A DNA stretch of 64,000 nt. Origin: Ciona savignyi. Its lineage: Eukaryota; Chordata; Ascidiacea; Phlebobranchia; Cionidae. Under the pieces are notes generated by a model, which was not told the origin of the DNA, made no database searches, and saw nothing but the letters and a program-made list of their open reading frames with translations. The DNA lies in assembly GCA_000149265.1 (NCBI GenBank), contig CH003018.1, positions 1,218,463 through 1,282,462 on the forward strand, given 5' to 3'. This document shows, piece by piece, positions 34,571 through 49,500 of the stretch (the first letter of the stretch is position 1; each line of letters opens with the position of its first letter). The position numbers and the translations under genes were made by a program.

Positions 34571-37500
34571 ATGGAAGTACCTACAATACAACTGTTATTG
34601 CTCATTGGCAGCTGGTTCACTGTTGTCTCACCATTCAAAGGTACAACTATAGAACATTATATTAAGGCAATCTTTTATAATACATACTACACGATACATT
34701 TAAATATGCGTCGCAAAGGGTGGGATTGTATTGACTTCAGCAATATTAGGTCATTTTAATTGTGAGCGTCAGAATAAGAGTTCCAAACCTTTTAATATTG
34801 AACGCGTTGTTGGTTTATGTATGAGCCTGAAGTACCTAAAATTACGACCCGCCCCTCAAATGTCTCTTTTGTCAGTCGGTCCACGGACAGTTTGAATAAT
34901 ATCAGGACTTGCAAACGGGGTTTAAAGATTTAATTTCCACGAGAATTCGTATTGATCATTCTTATCCGATAAAATGCCACTTGAAGACCATGCAACGGAG
35001 GAACATTAGACTATTATTGGCGACTTAGTTAGCTTGAAGACTTATTCGATCGCAGGGGCCGAATTCAATAACAAAAACTTAAACTCTTTTGCAAATAAGC
35101 TATGTATCATTATTTTGTTGATTTGATTAATGAGAAGTTCGCTACATCATTCATCACAGTCAGAGTGAAAAGTGAAATATACCTTTAAAAGCTCGTTCGT
35201 CGTTCACATGCTTTACATACCGCCGCACATCATAAACGGGAAAAATGTGTTTTATGTGTATCGCAAAATATAATAGTTACGGTGTAATGCGGTTTATATC
35301 GCAAAACGAACCGGTTATGCCTAATTACATACAGTATAGTTATTTTCACACAACAAAAATGATTTCCCCAAATAAACGTGCAATTAACTTTTCAAGGTAT
35401 TATTTCTATTCGTTTTTGTCACTTTGCAATCGGATTAGCACATGGCAGAGCTGTAGCGATCGATTTGCTCAAGCGCAGTTTCCTATTCTCTCCTTTTCTT
35501 TTTTTGCATTTGTTTAATTGGTCGCTGTTAAAACGTCAAAGCGACAAATTGATTTTGTGGTGATTTGGTCGCAGTGCACATTTACCGCTTGTTTACATGG
35601 TTTAAATGTGTTGAACCAACTGTAATTTACAACAAGGATTACAATCAGATTATCATATATATTTGAAACAAGGTCAGCAACATTTGGCCAAAGCAAACAC
35701 CAACGACCTGCTATGAAATAATTTATCACCATAGTATGCTTAATGGAAAAATATACATATATTGGTTTTGTCAGTTTTTTCTCACTAGTTCGTATGACTT
35801 GTTACGCATATTTTCCCCGTAAGTAGTTGTCAGATCAAAATGATTTTTAAATAAGTGCTGGTTTATATGTATTCGATGCGCAGTAGGAAAGTTATGATAT
35901 AAATGTAGAACCAGGAATAAAAAAAACTCCCGAGATTCTTTGTTAGTAGATTTCTTATAGGTTATCCAATTCAATCCAAATTCTTACGAAACTTGTAAAA
36001 GTATTTATGGGACTAAGGAAATAAATACAAAGTTATCAAAATAACAAAATCCTCCTGGTAAATCCAGACATTTTACCTAACTAGAGCCCAATGAGATCAA
36101 GCTAATTTTGCGTGGATACCTATGTAATAAAGTTCAAGAATACAGAAAGAATGCACGTTTTTTTGTAATTTTTATTTTCAACACTGTTATTGTTTTTTAG
36201 TCGATATTCTCGAGACTAGATTGAAAGAAGTACATAAATTTCAAAAAAAAAACATGTAAAAGTGGGCTACGCTTGTAAAACACCTTGCCAATACCAATAC
36301 AAATCACACAGAATAAAAACAGGTGTGAAACCCACACCTATATATTTGACCGTTACCCGTAAATCTCCAGAAACCGTAGTTCAATTGAATCAATAATCAC
36401 TCTGTTTAATGGTTAATCGCATTTTACAAGAATGAGTTAAAACTAACCGGAATGTTAGTTAGTAAAGATGTATAGATGTGAATGATTCTGACAGAAAGTA
36501 ATTAAATAACAAATTTGGTTTGATAACTCAGATCCCACCAATTTATGCTTGCAGAAACAAAATTGTACCAATCGTGCTGTAACAAAAATTGTAACAAAAA
36601 AACAAAGTAGTAACAAAATTTTTAAGAATGTTAGATAGCAGGTCTAATTAATATCAAATAGATGAATGAGTCGTTGTACTGTTTTAGTTTAGCCAGTTAT
36701 TTCACATGGTAAAGACGACGTTCGCTAGCTATAGCGGCTATAGTTTCGGAACTACAACCGTTCGGCTGACTGCAAATAGTTTACGCTCTTACCAAATGAG
36801 CTAAAAGGGCGTTGACATTTTGCTATCATGTCTAATTAGATTATGTTTGTGATATTGTGCCATTCATACCAATACACCATTATTGGCTGGTTTCATTACT
36901 TCTTATATTCTTTACCAATAATACCAGGTTATAACCTTGCGATTACCAAATTTTAATATTGTTCTAGTGGTGACAGGCCAACAAAGTGAATCGGCAACTT
37001 TACCATGTAATACCACGGGCATTGATAAAGTTACCGCACCTTATGCCATCGAGTGGTCACGTCATGGACAAAAGATTCCGGTAATGATGAGAATAGGGAA
37101 GTATCCTTCCCATGTCAGTTCCGCCTTGGAAGGTGAGAAGAACAACGTACTTATATTCAGTGTTTACAAATCTTTCTACACCATAAACTGATTATCTTAG
37201 AAGTACTAAACGCATCAACTTTACATCACTTTATATCGTGTTTATCATGCAAAATGTAGTAAACATTTCATTATTACAGGTATTTGTACTTTTATTCGCA
37301 TCTACCACGCAACACCACAGCGATTAAAAATAATGCTATACAATAAACCATAACTTCCAGTGCGCTAACAGTACTAAACACACCAACTTAATCTCACTTT
37401 ATATCGTATTTATCATTATCTTAATCTCTCTTTATATCGTATTTATCACATCTCACTTTATATCGTACAAAATGTAGTGAAATTTTATTTTTATATTTTA

Positions 37501-40500
37501 ATGTTATTAAAAAATATTTAAAAAATGTTTTACTATACAGCATGGGAATCATTTTACCGTCACCACATCCTCGATTCCATTGGCATTTCTGGTGAGTTTT
37601 TATCTGCACCTATCTTTCCACTGCATTCCAAACGTCAAAAGCTTCGAAATGATTTTTAATAAAGGTCGAATCTCAATTTCCAACGAGTCCGCGTACGATG
37701 CGTCACTTATTATCCGTAACCTCAGCGTGTCAGATGCGGGCATGTACGAGTGCAAAGTGATATTAATCGGGGATCAGTACCAGGAAAACAAACCAACCTC
37801 GGTTATACACTTGGTAGTGCAAGGTAATTCAGACAAATTTATTTCGTATTTTATAGATTACAAAGTATACGTATCAACCTTTTTATCGTATTATTGTAAG
37901 TGCGTCTAATTAGGAACAATTCTCAATTTATATTGCGCTGTAAAAACGTTTAGTAAATGATTTACACTAATATCGAAATTACTTTTGTGGTCAAAAATTT
38001 GAATTTCATCCAAATAGTTTTACATTTATTGTTCCGCCAAGTGGCGCTAGTAATCGTATGAGGTTTAAGTGTGAAATTTTCTATCAACCTAGGAAAACGC
38101 TATACAGGTATATGGGTAATCGTAAACATCTTGTGCTCTTGCGTAATTTAGAATTTCTTGAAAAATCTTCTATTATCAGTTTACAAACAATATAAAATTC
38201 AAAGTTGCCGTAGTTTAACTTGTCTTGGACGATACTTAAGTGAATTCATTTGTCGTGGAAAACAGGAGAGGGATATATTGCATACTTTTGTTAGAGTTGA
38301 GCTAAAATTAGGTTGTGGTCGTAACACCAAAAGGTTATGTAGTATTGGGTTTGGCCTAAAATTAGTAAATACTACTGTATAAGAAGAGACGAACGATCAA
38401 TAAGCAGTTTAATATCACGAACTGTGAGTAGGTTTATATATTTTTTATCTTACAGCATGTGATATTTTCATGACAGTTTATCACTGATAGCTATATTCTG
38501 AAGTTGTTCTGTTCAATATTCTTTAGGTGGGAGGTAAAAGGTTTGGTAAAGTGTATAAATTTGGTTTGTGTTGGTGGAAAGCCAAGTGATCACTCTGTCT
38601 AGAATAATCGGCGTTTTTACACATAACAGAAAGATTTTTACCAGGGATAAAATGCCTATGTTATCAGCAAACATGATGGCTGGCTATTACTAATGCAACC
38701 AAAAAGGGTATAACCTAAATGGCGTTATACAAATATGCATGATGGTCCGATTGTTCCAAAAACGTAGGTCTATACGATCTTATCTGGCTATAGTTGGGAC
38801 CTTTGTTTTAACAGGTAATTCGATAATTTAAGGCATGTTTTCTTACAAAATACGTATATACGTTGTTTGTTGACCGTTCGTGGCCGCGTAAAGTTTTCTT
38901 TTTTTCTTTTTAATGCAACTTGGTATAGGATTTGTTTCTCTTTTTTTTCTTTTATAGGTAAAATAAATTACTTAATAAAACATAAAGACATTGAACATAA
39001 CGACAAAATTAATTAAAATATCGACTAGTTTTTTTTCGTTGTTACATGTGAGGTGGTATATACGTCATGACCTATTTCATCTTCGTCACACGTTCAACGC
39101 TCATTTCGCGGTACTTAATATCTTGTATCATATATTTTATATATATATTAGTTATTAGTTTGACGTGCGGTACAAACACCAAGGTCATTTGCCATTTTAA
39201 ATATACAAGCATTCACTCTGGATAATAACCTTTAAACAAAATGTTTCTTGTGTCATTGTTGCACTCTTGCCTCCAGCTAATGCTTTATGCCCACATTGTA
39301 ATCCAACATGTTAAAGAGCGTATATCTACAAACAACAATTGGAGATTAAATTTGTTGTTTGACCGCCAGTAAGGATTATGGAGTTATCACTATTGCAAAT
39401 GGCGCACACCTCGTCTGATTTTTATGGTGTGTATCATCGACCGTGTACGATCGCTCGACCGATACAGATATCAATCAATTCTATACAAAAACGCTATTGG
39501 TAAAACGACCATAAGTTGTTCGAAATTTTTTGCCCCTTAAAAATAAATTATCATGAATTGTTAAAGAAACTTTTGAATGCTCAAATTTAGTATTTCTGCA
39601 TCTGATTTGTTGCTAGATCACAAACATTTGTTTATTTTGAGAAGTACGAATCACAACATTTATTGAGTGTTTGTGATTACAAGGAAAAACTGTACCAACG
39701 AAGCGGAACGGGGTCATCTCTTTACCGTTTGCTTTTAGGCAGTGTTGAGTCAGCTTTCATTGGGTCTAAAAAATAAATATTGGTATGGTTTGGTTGTATA
39801 GTTGGCATGATTTGGTTTTATATCATATCTGTCAATTTATGTATGAAACTTTTGATTTTATGAATGCCAGAAAACAAGTCGTACGGTGGTGTATACAGAA
39901 GGCCGCGTGATCTAGACTTAAACAGAATAAAGATCTAAATATTGAACTTAGTATTTTTACAATTCCCGCAATATTTATTTTTAGGAAAAGCGGCCTTATA
40001 GAATAAAGCCTTTATGTTAAAGTCCAAACCTAAGTGCAGTAAAGTAGTGCAAGGCTGCTTTTAATTAAATAGCTGACCACTTCCTCGCTGTAGCCCAATC
40101 TTTAATTAGCATCGTGGCAGCGCTCTGCAGTCGATATTCCGGGAGCGTATCCTTTTCATCGAGTGAATTACAACGTTGGATTCAGGATTAAATGTAGCCG
40201 TTTAAATAAATTAGCATTGAGCGCCTGTAAGAGCAGATTCGGTTTATTACCAGTCTTGGCAATTGTGCTTTCTAACGTGCTTTCTGGTTAGAGCAGTGGA
40301 TAGTCTTATAAGTAATTTATAAATGTCTATAACACGGCGGTTTAAGTATCCGTGTGTTAGATGTGCTGTTAATTTCGCTAGTTCTATTCGACTTGTTTGT
40401 ATATGTATCGTGTAACTTATTATTGTTAAAATAAACCTTGGTTTAAAATAGATCGGGTAACGCCAGAGGCACTGGCAATAAGTTAAATATATATATATAG

Positions 40501-43500
40501 TCAACAGCCCATTTCTAGCGACATAGTAAAGCCATTTGCAAAAAGTGCTGTCAATATTTAATAAAGACTAATTTTAAATTTATTCTTAAACTACTTAATA
40601 TATTTGGGAAGCCGGAATCAGTATTCCTAAACTTAAATATATATTGTAATAATGAATTATTTGTAGCACTTTCGAAATATTGTCAATAATCAAGTTGATA
40701 AATCATACTATTTTTATTAGTATTCGGTCATGAGCTTTTAGCCTTAGCTCAGTACCGATAATCGGGAATTCTAATAACGTTGATCGACTTCGATCCATGC
40801 TTAGTCGCTATCACTTGTCTGTCAAGCATTATTGAACCATATTTGAAGAAAAAAATTGGCACTGTCGGCAGCGCGGCGATTGTTCGTCATGCCAGTTCTG
40901 CAGAGTAAGCTGAGATGTACAGTTAGCTTAGTATGTGCTTCTGCGTGAAAGTCAGATTTGGAACCTAATTTTGTACGGATAGGCTATTGTATAGCTAAAT
41001 GTTTATCTTTATTTTAATTTTCTGTAGATCAGGTGTTTTGTTTCACCATGAAAGCGTTTTCATAATGTTTAATAATGGTGATGTAAAATGTCAATCTGAA
41101 TGCAAGAAACACTTAATCGCTGTCATTTCTAACTTTTTAGTGGTAAATCTGCTCTCATTAAGCGCACACGCGTCTCTCCAAGGAGGTAACGTAAACGCTT
41201 TTAATTTAATTCAAATATTTGATTAAATTAAACCATGTTTGTTTAATGATCAATAAAATTAAGTGACTCTCTTACAAAGTGCAAAAAGATATGTTGAGAA
41301 ACGAAACTAAATCTTTAAATAAGGAACAGCGATAAGATAATTAATAGAAATATATATATTGATACGTTACTTACTATACATATCTATAGTTTAAAATATT
41401 TTTCTATTTTTTGTACTAAATATATATATATATATATATATATATGAAAAATTGTAAAATGTTTTAAGGTTTGGTATTGATGATACTTTGATCTGATAAA
41501 CCGTTAATTGATCTGTATCCGTGCATGAACGTTGTGTACGGTGTACAATGTTTAGTATAAATAAATCGGATTAAAAGATTTATATTTGATCTGGATTAAC
41601 TTGTGGTAGGTCGAAGCGTATGATTGCAATCAATTAATATTAATCGAGTCGCAGTTTTATTTGCATAGATTAATTAATCTGGATTTATTTGATTTCAACG
41701 GTCCGCTATAGCACGGAGCAGGAATTCGGTTTACTTGCAAGCACCCAAACTTCGGGGATCATATCTGGTGCTTTAAACCCCATACGAAAGTTGTCCAATT
41801 AGAAAGCAGTAAACAATTTCAAACTTGTGACCATGGCAACCAAGATGTGGTTCATTGCCCACACAGCCATAGAAGTTGTGTAGGTGACAGCATGATGGAA
41901 CGCAGCCCCCGCACTCTCGCTTCTAGCATACATTTTAGTAAAATATTCTATATGGGAAAACCAATTTGTCAATTTTTAATTAAAAATACGGGTCTACACA
42001 CTTTTTTTGTCGTACAAACTTAAATCAAATCGAATACAGTTACACACTGTGTCGTTGGTAAAACAGGCGAAATAAGCGTACATACATCTACATCTCTTTG
42101 ACCGATATGCATTTAGGCAATATAAGTCTTTAATCGATAAAGGCGAACATAATCCGTAACGATGTTGTACAGGAGTTATTAGTATTATTGATGTTCCGTT
42201 ACCAGGTCACGACACGATTAACGAGCTTGTATTTGCATTCGCTGCTCGGTTGAAATCCACTTTCGCTGTGTTTCTTACTTCACGTTTTTACCCGCAGCAC
42301 CACCTACTCTGGTTGTCACTCCACCCGCCTCCGAATATGGTAAAGAAGGGAGCGCTCTACTTCTTCGGTGTTTAGCAAATGGCGTACCGGAACCGGTAAT
42401 TACGTGGACGAAAGATGACTGGTCAATCAGAGATGGACATGTTAGTAAACGCTTGAACAATAAAACACTCTGAGCATTATACGCATCTTAGATGTACTTT
42501 TTGCGTTGTGTCTATTGTGGTATTCCATATATAAAAAGGATCTTCTCTTTTAGATTATAGGAATGTAGGCTACAATTGTGTTGAATCTTATAAAATTGTA
42601 TAAATGTATTATTACATTGCTATATGGTAATCTCCAGGAGGGGTTTCGATTAAATAACGGCGAGCTTCGAGTTTCCTCATTGCGTCGCTCTCACAGCGGT
42701 AGATATACGTGCCGTGCGCAAAGTGTCCAGGGTCAGGTACAACACTCCACCATTGTATATGTATCAGGTAAATTGAAGCAAAGATTTGTTAAAACGTATT
42801 TTATGGCCATTGAATTTCAGCGCCTCCCATATTTGTTGTTTCACCCGACGATTTTACGACCAAGGAATCGGGCACTGCTCTGTTTTCGTGCAGAGCAAAG
42901 GGCTATCCCGCAAACATATCTTACAGGTATATTTAACCATTTCAATTTTTTCAGAACTTTTATGATAAAAAAACAGTATAACTTTAATTCAAAAGTGGTT
43001 CTAAACGACGGCGATGAATAATACATAAATTGACGGAAATGTATCCATTCGTATAGATGGCTGCACAAGAATGTCGAAGTCAGTTCTTCGAAAGCGATCA
43101 AACGTCGGTATAATATACTCGATGATCAAACTCTATATATTTATGACGTCATATTGTCGGACAAAGGTAGCGTCACGTGTGAGGCAAGCAATGGTTACGG
43201 TCCACCAATAAGAGCTACTGCAACTCTTACAGTGGAATGTAAGTCATTAGTAACTGATGATGAATGTGTCAATACAGTTTAATTAAATTGCCGTAGTCTG
43301 TATCTTGTTTAATTTATTAAAGAACACATCGCTACCATTTATATGCATTACGGTTATAAATCTACAATTTATTTTATTGTAACCGTAATCGCACTTATGA
43401 AATTATGTGGTAACTTTAAACTCACCCTTACGTACTACGTGGAATCTTACGAAGAGATATCTCATAACCGTTCTTTCCCTGTCGCCCCGAAAGTGAGATG

Positions 43501-46500
43501 TCACATGGGAATAAAATATTTATACAAAGCTGAAGACCAATATTGCCCGCAGCAATTTATAGTGGGACAGTTTTACTTTTTCCATTTTTAATCAGATTAC
43601 GTATACCACAAGTCAAAATGTTACATGTTGCATTCTTGTATCGGTTATTTCAAGCCAGCTAATATACTCAACTCGTTGTGTTTAACAACTTGGTAACATA
43701 ACACACATTTCAGTTCGAGCCCGAGTTAACCAGATGTTACCGGTCGCATATGCGGGGATTTCCCTACCATTGAAGCTATATTGTCCCGCCATTGCTGAAC
43801 CTCCTTTAAATTCTATTAGCTGGGAAAAAGATGGAAACAACCTGCGTGTTCAACAGGTAATAACTCTAAATTAGTTAGAGTTGAATCATGGAAAGGCTAT
43901 TGCTTTTGAAACATTTTTATGGTAATTGAAGTTTATACTATAATAGAAGTGGAAGGTTATATACTTTTATCGCCAAATATCGTCAATCGTTGTTATAGTT
44001 TAATAGAAGCTTAGAGCTGAAGATGTTTTGAATTTCTGATGAATAAAACTGCTAAAGTGCTTAGTACAGCAGAGCAAGAGTGAGATAACAATTGTCTACT
44101 TCTATCTCCCCCGCAATAATACAATGTAGTTGTTAAATTATTAAACATTTTTGCATTTAATCCTTACGATAAAATGGTTTTCTACCACATAAGAAACAAA
44201 TCCACTTTACCATATATGTTCTATTGATTTCTACAAGGATGTTCTCTTATTCAATCTGAAAGAAACAACTTTAAGAGCCTTTTAAATTAAATCACGGCTT
44301 TTTTTAACTTTTATATCAAAACGCCACTTTCAGAACCCTCGTTTTTCTACTGATGGCAACGGTAGCCTCATCATACACTCTGTTGATCATCGTGACGCTG
44401 GAGAGTACACCTGCACCCCCATCAATATTGTGGGTACTGTAGGGAGATCACCACCCACCAGAGTTCTGATCAGAGACCCACCTGTGTTCACAACCAGTCC
44501 GGAATCCATTTATGAAAATGTTATAGGCACCACATTGTCAATTCCGTGCGCAGGCAACGGTGACCCTTTCCCAGCCATATCGTGGCGAAAGGTAAAATTC
44601 TATAAATGGCAAACCACAAATACATTAGAGATTAATGATATGTCACTTTTTTTAGCTTTCTCCTGGTTTTGCACCAAAGTTTTGTGTCGACGGAGGAAAC
44701 TTAAGTATTGCTTCATTAAGAAAATCACATCATGGAGTTTGGCAATGTGTTCTCTCAAATCCCGTCGCTGATGTCACTTCTGATGTTATGGTCTTTGTAA
44801 AAAGTATGCTGTGAGATATGACACAAATCTTTATCACCAAAAATGGAGAACGCAAGAGACTTTGTAGTACGGGAGTCGGAAAATTTTACGTACATTTTCC
44901 GGTTACCACAGCTATTACAGTGTATTGACTACACGATGGGGACATTATTACCCTTTTTGTAAAACCAAGAAAACGACTCTATTCGCAAGTCAGGTAGTCC
45001 TTGCACTTGGACAACAAGTGATCAGACGATGGCAAGTTTTGATTGCACCACCGTTCGGCTAACGGTCCGTCGCGATGTATATAATGACGAAGAACTTCAA
45101 AGTAGTTAAACAGATGTATTTGAAACAATATATCGGATAACGTGTATAAACTTTATTTGTTATTTACAGACACTACTCCACACGCCGTAAATAACTTCAC
45201 TGCGCATGCGCTTGGAGATTCATCGGTGCAAGTCAGGTGGACTCCTGGGTACAACGGTGGTTTCCCTCAATACTTTACACTGTGGTAAGTAATAATACAA
45301 TAGAAATAATATTAGTGTACATTTTTGTAAAACGGTCTAACGGTTAAACAAAAAAACTACATTCTACATGTGTAGCCATAGTTATGCACTTTTAAAACAA
45401 TAATAAAATATCAAAGGTTATGTATAATCGTTTTATTTCATTTACAATCATACCCTTGGTCGTCTTTTACTATTAAAATCAAATCGACGTGATGCATATT
45501 CGCTATTGCGCTAACGAAATAAATAAACTTCCAACTATTCAAATTAATAAGAATACTTGATATTGAAATTCCCCGGTTTCAAAGTAGTATATTGTTCCTT
45601 CAAGCTTTCCCCAGATGTTACACTTTAGTTTGAAGACTTAGTTTCGTAGCGTATTTTTCTGGATTGAATATAACACTAGACTATGTAAACATCTAGGCTA
45701 ATATATATGAGAATATATACTTGGGATTTCTATGGTTGCATATTATTTCACAAGCCCCTACTTAAGGGCCATTGATATATTTGTTTTATAGTTTCACGTC
45801 TCAGTTTAGTTTATAACAACCCAGTGTTTTGAGACATTTTTCACACTTACATAAACTTAAATAAAAAATACCATATAAATCGGTGTTTCTCAACCTTTTT
45901 TGTTGCATGCCTTCCTTTGGCTATTTTAATTTTTTTTATTCCTTCCCTACTGTATAAAGTAACCACAATTTGAGTCATTACTAGACGTAATAAGGAAATA
46001 CACATATTCAGAGATGATTTATTTAAACTGCATATTATTTCTGCTAAACCACTTTGTGTTGTGCATATAGTCCTATAGTTCTAATAACAAATGTCATCTA
46101 TCAACAATTTCAAAAAATCTCCCTGTAGTGTCATATTATACAAAGTATAAAATGCACAAATTCCTCCCCCGTTGAGAACCACTGACTTTAATGAAAAATT
46201 AAAATTCTAGATTCGTAAATACTTCTGTGAAATGATTCTTAAAATATTTTTCATTATTTTACTTTATACACCCCCTTTTAAACCTTATTTATTAAACCTA
46301 AAATTATTATCAATTTCAAAAGGTATAAACGCGTCGACCAAGGAGACCACACGTGGATGACAGTGTCGATAAAGAACGGAGATGGGACAGTGGTCCGAAA
46401 CTTAATATCGGCCACATTATATCAGTTTTCCGTAATTCCGGAAAATCAGAAAGGAAAGGGACCTTTTAGCGACACCATAACTGCTAAAACCAGAGGTGAG

Positions 46501-49500
46501 TATTTTTTATACTCTATAAGCATTAATATGTTTGGATGAGTACGAAAGGTACGAAAGGTTTATTTATGAAAACTATTCTTTTCTGTTTTTGTTAATCTTA
46601 ATCTTTCCATAAACTTCCGTGTGTTGTAAAAATAGTTTTAATATTCCTAGATTTTGTAACCAAATTGTTAACACAAGATCAATATATATAAAACATACTA
46701 TATTTGGCTTACAGAGATGTTTAATCTACAGAAACAACACCTCTCGTCCCTCCACGACCGGTGTATGTTCCACCGCCCTCTCAGTTGAGATCACAGATAT
46801 CAGAGGACGGGAAAATTGTACTAGCTTGGCGAAAGGCGGTGGAATATGACCAGCTTCTTGGTTATTTAATTGAATACAGGCGTCTTGCTGAACAAATATC
46901 TTCTACAATATCTTCTGGCAGCAATGGTAAACAAAAGTTGTTTTAATTTTTGTGGTAAAAGCTAAAACAAAGTCGTGCTTAGCGGTTTTAATTTATTTAC
47001 GCATTTGGCTGTAGCTTATGATAACAAAATTTATACATAAAATTGTTAAATAAATTTTAAACTGATCGGTACGGCGTCATAAAGATAAGCCGACTCGACT
47101 GAAAAGTTGGATAAATTGAGTTTTTGGTCCAATTGTGTTTTCCAAATTGATTTTATATATCTACTTACAATTTGAAATAAATTGACCTTTCCATTCACGA
47201 GATGTGAACTATCAAAGAGCATAAACCGGGCGTCTTTTTAACATGTTATTGTCTCTTACAGAGATGCGAAGTAGACGAAGTGTGTTTAACATTAAGTGGT
47301 ACACATTAGCTACTACTCCAAGAAATGTTACATCGTATATAATTGAAGCGGATAAGATATATCGAGACGAGCTGTATGAGTTTCATGTCATATCAGTAAC
47401 ATCATCACAGTACAGCGAACCAAGCAAATCTTTAAACGTTTCAACCAAAGGTATAGTAGATTAATCATAATTGTATGTGGGCTGAAGTCCATTATAATTG
47501 TGCACATTCTGTTACAAACTCCCAATATATCATATTTAACAACAGTAATTAATTGCAGTCTTGTATATTAGGAGTAATGGTAACATTGCTGATATATCAT
47601 ATTAATTTAAATGCAATTATGTGGAACTTTCCAGGCTTACTCATCTACCCTCCACATTCACCGCTGCAGGGCAGCATCGAGAACAACCCGGTTTTACTCG
47701 GAGCAATCGTCGGATCGTTAATTGTCCTTATTATTTTATTACTATTTATTGCTTGGTGCTACAAAAGAAAGGATACTGGTTCGGCGAAAAAAACAAAAGG
47801 TTAAAAATCATATCTTATCTAAGATGCTAAACAACAATTAATATAGTATTACACACGTGTTAACTAATCATAAGAGAAAGTATCACATTTTTTTTAGAAA
47901 TATATAGGAAATGTTCAATTACCGTTATGTCATTGTCTGAAAATGCAGGTTTTAAAAAGGTTAATAAATTAGCGTTTCATCCTCAGAATAATATAAATGT
48001 TTTTTTTCAATGCAGATTCTACGTCATTGCAGACCATCGCCTCGCCACGGAACGTAGAGAAAAGGTATGTATATATATATATTATATATCATAGTTTTGC
48101 TGTATTGGAATATCGGTAAACCTTTTTTTCGTATATCCATTCTTTCGTATTTTACAGTTCTGACAACGTGCAACGTCAGGATTTCACCAGCGATGTAATA
48201 ATAAATAATGGATTTAATCCTACTTCGTCATCCATCGCTCTTCATGACGACACAAACAGAAATGTGATGTCATACAGAAGCAACAAATTCCCTACAGATG
48301 ATGAACATAGTAGGAGCTTCTGTAAAATTTGTAATCGAACTTTACTATTGTTTTGGTTCAGTATTTTTAAAAATATTATTATAGGACGATAAGAGGACTA
48401 TATTTTGATGTTGTTTTAAACGAAAGTTTAATTTCTCAGTGTTAGAAAGTTGCTCTTTGTTGCATCCCAAGCCCACGTTGATTGATGCCGGCGAGAAGAG
48501 CATTTTTGTTTCACCAGTACCAATAAGAAAAACAGATGTTGACGTTCTACTTTACGCCGAGGATATTCCAAGGGAAAACATTAATGAAAAATTTAAAAGT
48601 AAACGAATTTATTTTTACTGTTTAATGCTACTACCATTGGGGAATTACTTGGACATGTTTTCTTCAGTTTTATAAATCTTTCAGATTTCCACTTAGTTTT
48701 TGGATTGCATTTGACAATTTATTGCATTGCAGATGCAACTTTGCCAAACCGACTGTATTCCGACGTGAAGGGATATGTTCAGCCAATATCCGCCACTGCC
48801 TATACGACTAAACGAAATAGGAGTAAAACAAATTCTTTTGTGCGGCACTTATCATTCGAAGATAGACGACGTCTGCAAACTCCAGAGAGCAAGTGTGACC
48901 TTGTTTTCGGCGTAGTCGGCAAAACGGAAAATGATGAGCTTTCAGATTTTCCACCTAATGTATCGTTTACGTTAGCAGAAGAACAAATTCAAATCGATGA
49001 TGTCATTATAGCAGAGCAGGTTCGCTCAAGTGGTGTCGAAGAACTTGAATACTGCAACAATCCTTTAATGTCGTCATCTCCAAAAAGAACGCATCAAAAT
49101 TTGCGTTCGAACGCAATGTCCTTTGACAATACGGAATTATTCTTACATCAAAGAAAACCGAAGAGTCGAGCAAGTTACAGTTTCGATGGTTCACGTTCTC
49201 ACCTGTTGCGTCATAACCTGATATGGAGGGGAGGCCTATGGAATTTGAGATAGACTGCAGCAACAGCGACATTGAGGTGCGTTATATGAAGGATTTAAGA
49301 AGAGAAGTTGGAAGGTCAAGGCTGGAAAAACCTCTTACAGTTGGTAAGTTTCTGGCGCATGGTTATATGTTGAAATGGTGGCATGAAACTTGTCTGCATG
49401 AAGTTGTGTGGATGTAACATAATAATACATGTTCAGTTTGTTTTGGAAAGGACCAAGTGATATGGAAAGGATGAAGAACGAAAGAGACTGTTTAACCCAA

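Noticed and set aside
37547..37591. Possible exon between the two halves of Ig1 in IGSF9 gene A
   Set aside because: Splice-like ends flank it, but the phase-1 donor at 37132 joins directly to 37665 and gives a proper V-type Ig sequence (SSALE-GRISIS) matching gene B (PHFK-GRMSLL). The extra piece would disrupt the domain.
45030..45070. tRNA-like string in an IGSF9 gene A intron
   Set aside because: Only a vague resemblance to the relic at 36735; no A-box/B-box pair with correct spacing.
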